The notes beneath the pieces are model-generated. The model was not told where the DNA came from, searched no databases, and saw only the letters and a list, made by a program, of their open reading frames with translations. A stretch of DNA of 64,000 bases from Alteromonas sp. LOR (GTDB taxonomy: Bacteria > Pseudomonadota > Gammaproteobacteria > Enterobacterales > Alteromonadaceae): positions 1-64,000 of the forward strand of contig NZ_JQFW01000056.1 in NCBI RefSeq assembly GCF_000753865.1. Direction: 5' to 3'. This document shows, one piece after another, positions 36,548 through 44,102 of this stretch (positions are counted from its first letter, which is position 1; every line of letters begins with the position of its first letter). The position numbers and the translations under genes were made by a program.

Positions 36548-37903
36548 ACTTCCCCAAATAGCGTAGTAGCCAATAAAGCAGTAGCAAGGCAACATAATAG
36601 CGTAGGCATGCTGCCCGCCTACCCACTCACTTGCACCGCCATATACCATTGGCAATATGGCGCCACCGGCTATTCCCATAATAAGTAGCGCAGAGCCTTG
36701 CGCGGTATATTTACCTAAATTATTGAGAGCCAGCGGCCAAATAGCAGGCCACACTAATGCGTTAGCAAAACCCAGCAGAGCGATAAGCGCTACGCTGTTT
36801 GGCAATACCTGAATTCCAGCCCAGCCCCATAAGGTATCTGAAATTGAAGTACTTCTATCTGATGCAAACAGAATGGCGCAGGTGAATAGCACACCAGTAA
36901 CAGCAGAGCCAAGCAGCGCCGCCTGCTGAGAGAATAACCGAGGAATACACACCAAACCAATGGCATACCCAATTACCATAGCTACCATTGTGTACGAGGT
37001 TAACGTCGTCGCGTTATCAACACCAAGGGATGAACCGTACAAACCTATTGTGTCGCCAGCCACTACCTCTACCCCTACGTAAAAGAATAGACTGACTGCG
37101 CCCAACACCAAGTGAGGGAACTGCAAAATACGTTTGTCAGCTTGCGGGGTATTAAGGCTACTGTCTGCATTGCCACTCTGGTCAGAGTGTTGTTCAGAGT
37201 TTTTTTCAGAATTGCCTTCCCCAATGGCGGGTAAATTAATTTTTGTAAAACCTAGCGCCAGCACTGCAAGCGCAATAGCCATTCCTATGTAAGGCTGTAT
37301 AAGAGACACCGACATATCGTTAATTAACGCCGCACGATCTTGCTCTGCCATTGCAGATAGCATTTCCTGATTCACATCAGGTAAGCCATTTAGCACTAGC
37401 GCGGTAAATATAATGGGTGCTAATACGCCAGCGGCTTTGTTTAAAAGCCCCATAAACGCTATTCGCGCAGCCGCGCTTTCTTCACTGCCTAATCGCACGA
37501 TGAAAGGGTTAGAAGCGGTTTGCAGTATGGTTAAGCCACTGCCCACAACAAATTGCGCGAGTAAAAATATGGGAAACCATGCGCTTAGGGCAGCAGGTAC
37601 AAACAGCGCACACCCAAGAGCAATAATACCCAACCCTAAACTCATGCCCTTTTGATAGCCTGTTTTCTCAAGTATTTTCGCCATTGGTAGCGCCATCACC
37701 ACGTAGGCAATGTAAAAACAAAAGGCAATAAGCAAGGCTTGAATTTCAGTGAGTTCGCACACCATTTGTAAAAATGGAATAAGCGCACCGTTAAGCCAGG
37801 TGATAAAACCAAATATAAAAAACAGTAGCCCAATACTTACTATTGGGGTGTAGCGCGCTAGGCCGCTTGGCGGCGCCACGCTTGTTTGGGCATGTAGGGT
37901 CAT
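36530..37903 (-). CDS. nagP: N-acetylglucosamine transporter, MFS (FucP family)
   Basis: The 457-residue inner-membrane protein has twelve predicted helices and the FucP-family start IGLLFFIFGFITWLNGALIPFL. NagP of Shewanella and Alteromonas is a proton-coupled GlcNAc importer without phosphorylation, consistent with the separate kinase NagK encoded here. A hydrophilic loop between helices 6 and 7 is rich in Ser, Asn and Glu. It starts one base after the nagA stop, as the last gene of nagK-nagB-II-nagA-nagP. Its last codons form the first unit of a tandem array. Confidence 0.92.
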   Translation of the reverse strand: MTLHAQTSVAPPSGLARYTPIVSIGLLFFIFGFITWLNGALIPFLQMVCELTEIQALLIAFCFYIAYVVMALPMAKILEKTGYQKGMSLGLGIIALGCALFVPAALSAWFPIFLLAQFVVGSGLTILQTASNPFIVRLGSEESAAARIAFMGLLNKAAGVLAPIIFTALVLNGLPDVNQEMLSAMAEQDRAALINDMSVSLIQPYIGMAIALAVLALGFTKINLPAIGEGNSEKNSEQHSDQSGNADSSLNTPQADKRILQFPHLVLGAVSLFFYVGVEVVAGDTIGLYGSSLGVDNATTLTSYTMVAMVIGYAIGLVCIPRLFSQQAALLGSAVTGVLFTCAILFASDRSTSISDTLWGWAGIQVLPNSVALIALLGFANALVWPAIWPLALNNLGKYTAQGSALLIMGIAGGAILPMVYGGASEWVGGQHAYAIMLPCYCFIGYYAIWGSKKQTW

Positions 37904-37904
37904 A

Positions 37905-39086
37905 TTATGCTCTCTTTAAGATATTGCCGTGCTGCCACACTTGTTTAAGGTGAAGCTGCTCATCAAGTACAACAAAATTAGCGGCAGCCCCTGTTACTAA
38001 CTGCCCAATGTTACGCTGAGTGCGAGTGAAGCAAGACGCCGTGGTACTTGCCATTACACTGGCACTTTTTAGCGTGATGCCTAAATCATTAACGCAATGA
38101 CGTAGCGCCGAGTGCATATCTAAACAGCTGCCGGCTAATGTGCCATCGGGTGTGGTTAACTTCTCCCCCGTTCGAGTGATCTCAGTATCAAAGAAGGCAA
38201 CGGTGTCTTGTGCTCCCCCAACATGAGCCATGGCATCGGTGACAAGCATAATGCCCTCTTCCCCTTTTACTTTGCAGGCGAGTTCTGCCGACTTTTTATG
38301 AAGGTGTTGATGGTCAACAATCAGCCCGCAAACGGCATCAGATAAAAGTGCAGCACCTACCATGCCTGGCTCTCTAGAGGTTAATGGCGACATGGCATTA
38401 AATAAGTGGGTGAACCCAGTAGCACCAGCATCAAGGGCTTGCTGTACCACCTCATATGGCGCATTTGAATGGCCTAGCGCAACAATCACATTCTCTTTAA
38501 CTAGGATTTGAACGACCTCAGGCGACACATTTTCGGGCGCCACGGTAACAATAACTTGGCCAATGTCTTTTCGCGTGTACACCGCCAACTCTTCATCAGA
38601 AATTGATCTGATATGAGCCGCTTTATGAACCCCTTTTTTCGCTACCGACAAATGCGGCCCTTCAAAATGAACGCCCATGATGGAGGGGTGATTTAAGCGT
38701 ATAGCCTGCGATATAGCGTCGGCAGCGCTGCAAATGGTGGCAAAGTCATCGGTGATAAGCGTGGGAAACAAACTCGTAGTGCCAAATTGCGCATGGGCAT
38801 CAGCGATAATATTTAAGCTTTCCAGTGTGGGGGCATGATTGAACATAACGCCGCCACCGCCATTCACTTGGGTATCTACGTAGCCAGGTATAACCGTTCC
38901 TTCAATACGCTCGTCAACATTCACCATGCTAGCGAGGTGTTTACTGTTTGCAGTCATTTCGCTGCCGGTAGCGAATTTAGCAGCATCGACAATGTCAGAA
39001 ATAGTGCCGTCTTCAACAATCATCACTTGCTGAGTTTTCCATTCAGCGTTGACTAAGAGTGAATCGACATAGATAGTTTTTTTCAT
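37905..39086 (-). CDS. nagA: N-acetylglucosamine-6-phosphate deacetylase
   Basis: The 393-residue amidohydrolase removes acetate from GlcNAc-6-P to give glucosamine-6-P. Key motifs are GYVDTQVNGGGGVMFN, VHFEGPHLS (metal-binding Glu), ALGHSNA and FTHLFNAMSPL (metal-binding His) and VTDAMAHVGG (catalytic Asp). Length is normal. It overlaps nagB-II by 4 bp, so translation is coupled. Confidence 0.96.
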   Translation of the reverse strand: MKKTIYVDSLLVNAEWKTQQVMIVEDGTISDIVDAAKFATGSEMTANSKHLASMVNVDERIEGTVIPGYVDTQVNGGGGVMFNHAPTLESLNIIADAHAQFGTTSLFPTLITDDFATICSAADAISQAIRLNHPSIMGVHFEGPHLSVAKKGVHKAAHIRSISDEELAVYTRKDIGQVIVTVAPENVSPEVVQILVKENVIVALGHSNAPYEVVQQALDAGATGFTHLFNAMSPLTSREPGMVGAALLSDAVCGLIVDHQHLHKKSAELACKVKGEEGIMLVTDAMAHVGGAQDTVAFFDTEITRTGEKLTTPDGTLAGSCLDMHSALRHCVNDLGITLKSASVMASTTASCFTRTQRNIGQLVTGAAANFVVLDEQLHLKQVWQHGNILKRA

Positions 39087-40129
39087 TGTGTTTTCGTTAC
39101 CTTATTAAGCCCTGGCGGCGTGTCTGGGTTAAGCCCCATCTCCACCGCAATATGTTCAATATCTAAGTAGAAACGCTGCATTATTAGCAAGGGTAGCAAA
39201 CGAGGGTGAAGGCCACTATCTGTAATCGCTCTAGCAGTAGTAATCGCTCTGGCAGTAGTAATCGCGCTACCTGCGTTTATTTCAGTACATTGAGCGCCGC
39301 GGCCTATTACATCTCCAATAATGGCCCTGTGCAGTGCTTCACTTTCATCGTTAACAAGTAACGAAATTACCTTGAGTTGCTGTTCTACCAATGTAACCGG
39401 GCCGTGGATAAACTCTGCGCTACTAAAGGCCTCAGCATGAATGCCTAACACTTCTTTTAGTTTAAGCGCCACTTCACGACCAATAGCATAGCCAAAGCCG
39501 CGCCCCAGTATAATGGTGTTTCGCGTTGCCCTTAGAAACTCAGTGGTTAGCTGCATGGGGGCACTCACCACTGAATCTAAGCTAGCTGGCAATTGCTGTA
39601 GCGATGAAAGTAGTTCATCGTTTTTACCCCAGTGTCCGCACAAGTGTAACAGCGCAGACAGCGTCGCTAGATAGCTTTTAGTTGCGGCTACGGCTTTTTC
39701 TTCGCCAGCAGAGATGGGGATAACCGCATCGACCAAATGGGCTAGCGGCGACGTTTCATCGTTCACAATAGCAATAGTAAACGCACCGCCCTTTTTGGCA
39801 GATTCGGCTTGCCTTAAAATGTCTGGGCTTCTTCCCGACTGTGATATTACAAAAGCCACTGCGTTGTTTAGGTTTAATTGCTTATTAAATACCCCAGCAA
39901 TACTAAGGGCTGCGCTACATACGGGTATACCCAGCTCAGTTTCAAATAAATATTTACCAAATACCCCAGCGTGATCCGAGGAACCGCGCCCAATAATGTA
40001 GATGAGTTGAGGGTTAATACTGCGAAGCTTATCGGCAATTCGCTTTACGTTGTCATCGTTGCTAGACAACTGATGCTGTATTACCAAAGGAGCTTCTCTG
40101 GCTTCTGTAGCCATTACTGAAGAATTCAT
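39083..40129 (-). CDS. nagB-II: Glucosamine-6-phosphate deaminase, SIS-domain type (NagB-II)
   Basis: The 348-residue protein has two SIS domains (IIGRGSSDHAGVFGKYLFE and ISQSGRSPD in the first; ILGRGFGYAIGREVALKLKE in the second). In this operon it takes the place of classical NagB, converting glucosamine-6-P to fructose-6-P and ammonia, as described for NagB-II of Shewanella. An in-frame duplication of six residues (AITTAR twice) near residue 300 is unusual. It overlaps nagK by one base. Confidence 0.9.
   Translation of the reverse strand: MNSSVMATEAREAPLVIQHQLSSNDDNVKRIADKLRSINPQLIYIIGRGSSDHAGVFGKYLFETELGIPVCSAALSIAGVFNKQLNLNNAVAFVISQSGRSPDILRQAESAKKGGAFTIAIVNDETSPLAHLVDAVIPISAGEEKAVAATKSYLATLSALLHLCGHWGKNDELLSSLQQLPASLDSVVSAPMQLTTEFLRATRNTIILGRGFGYAIGREVALKLKEVLGIHAEAFSSAEFIHGPVTLVEQQLKVISLLVNDESEALHRAIIGDVIGRGAQCTEINAGSAITTARAITTARAITDSGLHPRLLPLLIMQRFYLDIEHIAVEMGLNPDTPPGLNKVTKTQ
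39223..39258. repeat. In-frame 18-bp tandem duplication inside nagB-II
   Basis: TAATCGCTCTAGCAGTAG at 39223-39240 is followed by a copy with one mismatch at 39241-39258 and a partial third copy. It adds six residues without breaking the frame. Confidence 0.9.
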
Positions 40130-41031
40130 TATTCACCTGTTAAGTGTGAGGATTGAAGATCGGAAAATCGAGTTTTAGCGAAAAATAGTGCGCCTTGCTG
40201 GGGCGATGACTTGCTCGATACAGTGCGCTCCTGTATATCGCTAGAAAGATGCTGAGAGTAGATGGTGCTTAATCCGCCAATCATGGCAAGCGAGCATTCG
40301 TTATTCGCTAGCAGCACGTTCGCCACGCGCTCAAGGTAGCTTGCCCCCTCTTTAAAAAGACTCACCACACTGTCTACCGACATATAAAGAAGTGGCAGCA
40401 TCTGCTCTACCAGCGCGGCAAAGTGATGGGTATTGAAGGTGGCACATACGCTAACAATATCGTTTGCATTTTGCGTGTGAAGCGCCTTACAAATTGTTGC
40501 CGACAGTTGGTCTTCTGGGCGTAAACCATCTAAACAGAGCAAAGTATGCTGCACGGCTTTTAAGCCAAGCCATGCCCCGCTTGCCACATCGCCAATGGGG
40601 AATCCATGGCCGCCAATGTCGGTAAACACACCGTTGTTCCAACATGTAGCCGACGACCCTGTTCCCGTAATAATTGCTCCGCCAGCTTGCCCGTTGTGCG
40701 CCCCTAAACAGGCAGCGTGCAGGTCGCTAAGTACATGCATTTGATGAAAAGGGTGTGACCAACAACTAAACTGTTCAGCCGCTTGCGCAATGTTAGCACC
40801 GGCAAGACCAGCGCCGACCACACACTGCTCTTTACCAATAGAGAGCCTTGATGCAGCAATCGCTTTTTCAATAGCCTCAACCATTGAGCGCTGTGCCAGG
40901 ACACTATCGCGCATAATATTGGCAGGCCCGCTGATACCTTCGCCAATTAGCATGCCATTGCTGTCTTCTAGACGAGCTCGGCACTTTGTACCGCCACCGT
41001 CTATTCCAATAAAAAATAAGTCAGATTTCAT
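40129..41031 (-). CDS. nagK: N-acetylglucosamine kinase, BadF/BadG ATPase type
   Basis: The 300-residue kinase phosphorylates imported GlcNAc to GlcNAc-6-P. It has the actin-like ATPase fold: phosphate-1 loop FIGIDGGGTKCRARLED, GTGSSATCW (phosphate-2) and GHGFPIGDVASGAWLG. It is the first gene of the nag operon. A NagR-type operator lies 55 bp upstream of its start (41086-41103), so repression should act on the whole operon. Confidence 0.92.
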   Translation of the reverse strand: MKSDLFFIGIDGGGTKCRARLEDSNGMLIGEGISGPANIMRDSVLAQRSMVEAIEKAIAASRLSIGKEQCVVGAGLAGANIAQAAEQFSCWSHPFHQMHVLSDLHAACLGAHNGQAGGAIITGTGSSATCWNNGVFTDIGGHGFPIGDVASGAWLGLKAVQHTLLCLDGLRPEDQLSATICKALHTQNANDIVSVCATFNTHHFAALVEQMLPLLYMSVDSVVSLFKEGASYLERVANVLLANNECSLAMIGGLSTIYSQHLSSDIQERTVSSKSSPQQGALFFAKTRFSDLQSSHLTGE

Positions 41032-41085
41032 TCACATTTTCTCATGCGGGAATATGTCCCTAATTTTTAAAACAGCGCCTTCGAT

Positions 41086-41103
41086 AATGACAGCACTGTC
41101 ATT
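41086..41103. promoter_or_regulatory. NagR operator of the nagK operon
   Basis: AATGACAGCACTGTCATT is an 18-bp palindrome with one imperfect pair, and differs at two positions from the sites upstream of the receptor gene. It sits 55 bp before the nagK start, in the position expected for a repressor site. Confidence 0.85.
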
Positions 41104-41135
41104 TTTAACTAATAAAAACAACAAGTTAGAACTAA

Positions 41136-41161
41136 AACTCACAACACAAACTCACAACACT
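41136..41161. repeat. 13-bp tandem duplication at the 3' end of the hexosaminidase gene
   Basis: AACTCACAACACA (41136-41148) and AACTCACAACACT (41149-41161) are adjacent. On the minus strand the second contains the gene's last codons GTG TTG and stop TGA; the first is a copy lying just downstream. Confidence 0.85.
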
Positions 41162-43779
41162 AAAGCTCGGCTATACGATTGTGTGCCTGCCACTTTTGTG
41201 CGCACGTGCACGCTGCTGTTAACAGGAAGAGGAAACGGCTGAGTAAATTCCCGCCATGTTTGCCCGTCGATACTGTACTCATTGACTAAACCAGGAAGCT
41301 GTTTCATTACAAGGTGTTGCTCTTTAATTGCTGCAGCAGGCGTAGGTACCCGCAGGTTAATGCCTTGCTTAACCAGTGCTGGAATATGCTGCGTGTAAAG
41401 CGCGTTTCGAAAATTTATCCAAGCTTTGTGGCGCTGGGTGTCTTTTTCATTAGCGTTGTCGGTGTTAAGCACGCTGCTCTGAGGGCGTTCGCTTTGCTGC
41501 AACTTGCTTTGCTGCCAGGCACTTTGATGCCAGGCTCGCTCGGCTAACGCCAGCAGTCGCGGAAACAGCATGTATTCCACTGCGTCTTGATTAACAGTGA
41601 CTTCGCTCCAAAGCTGTCCCTGAATACCTATTACCGACGCGGTATTATTGTTGTCGGATGTTTCATAATCGTTGCCCATTCTGTTTTGCCAAATACTGCT
41701 GTGTTGCGGCAAATTTTCAGGCATAAAAGAAAAGATCTTTTCACTCGATGTCGCCTTTGAACCCCAATAGTAGCCAGGCTCATGGGGATGACTGGCGTAG
41801 GGAAAATCAAAATACAGCACATCTGGAAATGACAGCACTACCGGAATGTCTTCATTGGCAAAGTGGGCAACGGTATCGTTTCCACCAGCCGCTAAAAGAT
41901 GCCACACATTAGTGTATGCGCTTTCGTTATCTAGGGTAGAGGCGGCTTTTTCCATGCCATCACTCCAGCCCCCTATTTCTAGCCCTGCCTTTGTGGCTAG
42001 TTGCTGCACTCGGGTGACAAACGCAGGCAGTATAGTGTCTGTATTTACTCCATTGGCCTGACATACCGGTGATTGTGTCCATGCGCCTGCCGTTTCATCC
42101 GCACCAATATGGAAGCGTTTAAGAGGCACATCTGCTGCTATATGTAGCGCCTTAATCTCTCGCATTACCGTATCGATAAACGTAAACGTGCTGTCTAAAC
42201 ACGGGTTTACCGTGTTGTCGGTATAAAACTGAACGCTTTCGTAGCGGGTGGTGTCGTCTTTATCTACCAAGAGATATTGTGCTGCGGCTTCTTTTTTACC
42301 GTCTTTCATTAAACGATGATATCGCGCGTTCATTGACACAATGGCAGCTCTGGCATGCCCCGGCATATCAAGAGAGGGAATAATTTCGATGCCGCGCTGA
42401 TGGGCATAACGCACTAACTCAATGTAATCCTCTTTAGAGAGGTAACCATTTCCAACGGCACTTCTGTGCGGACCACTTCCTAACTGCGGCAGCAGACATT
42501 GTGTTTCTGACAAATCGTGACAGCGGTATGCACCAATATTGGTTAGTTCAGGCAGCGATTCTATTTCAATACGCCAGCCCTCATCATCGCTAAGGTGCAA
42601 GTGCAGAGTATTCAACTTGTAGGTGAACATTTGCGTGATAACATTTTTTACTGCTTGCTTACCGGGAAAATGGCGCGCCACGTCCATATGCATGCCTCGA
42701 AAATCATATCGCGGTGAGTCTTTAATATAAGTGGCTGGAAATTCGTTATCACGGTGATTATAAAGCTGCATTAGTGTGAGCAGGGCGTAGTTTGCAGCAA
42801 TGGTGTTATCTGCGGTTATCTCAATGCCGGTTTCGCTTACGACCAACTCATAGCCGTTATCTGCGTATTTTGCTTGTTCGGCAGTGCGAAGCCCAGATTG
42901 GCCATTAATTAACACCGACACCATCAAGCCCTCTGCATGCTGTTGTAGACCAAAAAATGCCATTTGTGCACGAGCAGGCGCCAGCAGTTCAGCATCCTTA
43001 TCAGAAAATTGAATACCTGGTGTGGTTATGGCGTTGCCCGTATTATCTTGTACCAATACATTTGGAATAACGCGCTGCGACACATTAGGTGGTGTGTTAA
43101 CTTTTTCTGAGTAAGCGCTTGCCAATAACGCTTCGCTTTGCAGCTTCTCATACGCATACTCGCTATCCATAAGCGGCATATTATCGATGGTGGCTCGCTT
43201 GTATTGCTCTTCATTTAGCCAAGCCCCCGTGTGCTGGTTGATAAGCAGCCCACTGCCTGGCTCTTTTACTCGAGTGGTAGCCGCAACAACGACAGGAGAT
43301 AGCTCCCCTAATGTAAGGTAGTAATTCGCCATAGCGTCTGAACGAGATGCATGCCAAAACGGGGCAGCAACATCAACGCTAACAGACGTATTTGGAGGTA
43401 CAGCTTTATTAAATGTTAACCGATGGAGGTCGCCATTTAAGTGTTCAATCGCGATATCGCTTGTGGAGGAGAAACCTCGAATTGGTGCGATATGGCTAAA
43501 ATAAAGTGAGGTGGTTGCTGCAATGGTCTGCGCTTTAGCACGTAACTGGATGCGCGACGAGAAACAATCACCTTTTTGAATATAAGATTTACAAAATGTA
43601 TCGTCGAGATTGCTCAGCACGTTGTAACTTACTTCAAGATGCTCTCCCAACGCATTTAACGCAGCTTGTTCGGGTTCGGATTTAGGGGCAGGATTTGCCT
43701 TCCCCATCTTTACTGCTGCGTTGGCATTAAGTGTATAACTTGCCAATAGCAACAATGATAAACCTAAGACACGTTTCAC
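41152..43779 (-). CDS. chb: Beta-N-acetylhexosaminidase (chitobiase), GH20
   Basis: The 875-residue enzyme splits chitobiose and short chitin oligomers to GlcNAc in the periplasm or envelope. It has a signal peptide (ending LNANA), an N-terminal carbohydrate-binding beta domain, a GH20b-like domain (about 280-380), the TIM barrel with LHLSDDEGWRIEI and HIGADETAGAW (catalytic Asp-Glu pair) and a C-terminal Fn3-like part. Start is GTG 43777-43779, with AAGGA 8 bases upstream. A low-complexity insertion (HQSAWQQSKLQQSERPQSS) lies near residue 765. It lies between the nag operon and the receptor gene, same strand. Confidence 0.93.
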   Translation of the reverse strand: MKRVLGLSLLLLASYTLNANAAVKMGKANPAPKSEPEQAALNALGEHLEVSYNVLSNLDDTFCKSYIQKGDCFSSRIQLRAKAQTIAATTSLYFSHIAPIRGFSSTSDIAIEHLNGDLHRLTFNKAVPPNTSVSVDVAAPFWHASRSDAMANYYLTLGELSPVVVAATTRVKEPGSGLLINQHTGAWLNEEQYKRATIDNMPLMDSEYAYEKLQSEALLASAYSEKVNTPPNVSQRVIPNVLVQDNTGNAITTPGIQFSDKDAELLAPARAQMAFFGLQQHAEGLMVSVLINGQSGLRTAEQAKYADNGYELVVSETGIEITADNTIAANYALLTLMQLYNHRDNEFPATYIKDSPRYDFRGMHMDVARHFPGKQAVKNVITQMFTYKLNTLHLHLSDDEGWRIEIESLPELTNIGAYRCHDLSETQCLLPQLGSGPHRSAVGNGYLSKEDYIELVRYAHQRGIEIIPSLDMPGHARAAIVSMNARYHRLMKDGKKEAAAQYLLVDKDDTTRYESVQFYTDNTVNPCLDSTFTFIDTVMREIKALHIAADVPLKRFHIGADETAGAWTQSPVCQANGVNTDTILPAFVTRVQQLATKAGLEIGGWSDGMEKAASTLDNESAYTNVWHLLAAGGNDTVAHFANEDIPVVLSFPDVLYFDFPYASHPHEPGYYWGSKATSSEKIFSFMPENLPQHSSIWQNRMGNDYETSDNNNTASVIGIQGQLWSEVTVNQDAVEYMLFPRLLALAERAWHQSAWQQSKLQQSERPQSSVLNTDNANEKDTQRHKAWINFRNALYTQHIPALVKQGINLRVPTPAAAIKEQHLVMKQLPGLVNEYSIDGQTWREFTQPFPLPVNSSVHVRTKVAGTQSYSRALVL

Positions 43780-44102
43780 TATGTAATTCCTTGTTGTTTC
43801 GTTTGCTCTTTCAAGCCGCTCTTTGCACCTGCGTTCTCAAGCTGTTTTATAAACCGCTACATCGACAATTGCAGGGAAAAACTGTTGGGGCAAGACAGAT
43901 GCCCTGCCCCTCATTTGTATCGAACTCTTCTTAATGTTTTGTTCGGTAAAGTACTAATTCAAAAAGTACAAGCTCGCTAAAGTTCTAATAAGCTAGTGTT
44001 CTAGTTCGCTAGAGCTCTATTTCCCAAAAGTTCTCGTGTGCGGTGGGCATAACATACTGCACAGCGCACACTGAACTCTTGACCTATTAGAACCTTGAGC
44101 TA
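43780..44102. other. Intergenic region, 323 bp, mostly repeat
   Basis: Separates the receptor gene (upstream) and the hexosaminidase gene. It holds the 16-bp array at 43930-44040. No NagR-type palindrome was found here, so the hexosaminidase gene is either read from the receptor promoter or controlled otherwise. Confidence 0.5.
43930..44040. repeat. Degenerate 16-bp tandem array, 6-7 units
   Basis: From 43945 every 16 bases starts a similar unit: GGTAAAGTACTAATTC, AAAAAGTACAAGCTCG, CTAAAGTTCTAATAAG, CTAGTGTTCTAGTTCG, CTAGAGCTCTATTTCC and CAAAAGTTCTCGTGTG; a weaker copy precedes. Two further 16-mers of the same type lie right behind the receptor stop (44072-44103). The array is on the 3' side of the receptor gene. 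Confidence 0.8.
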
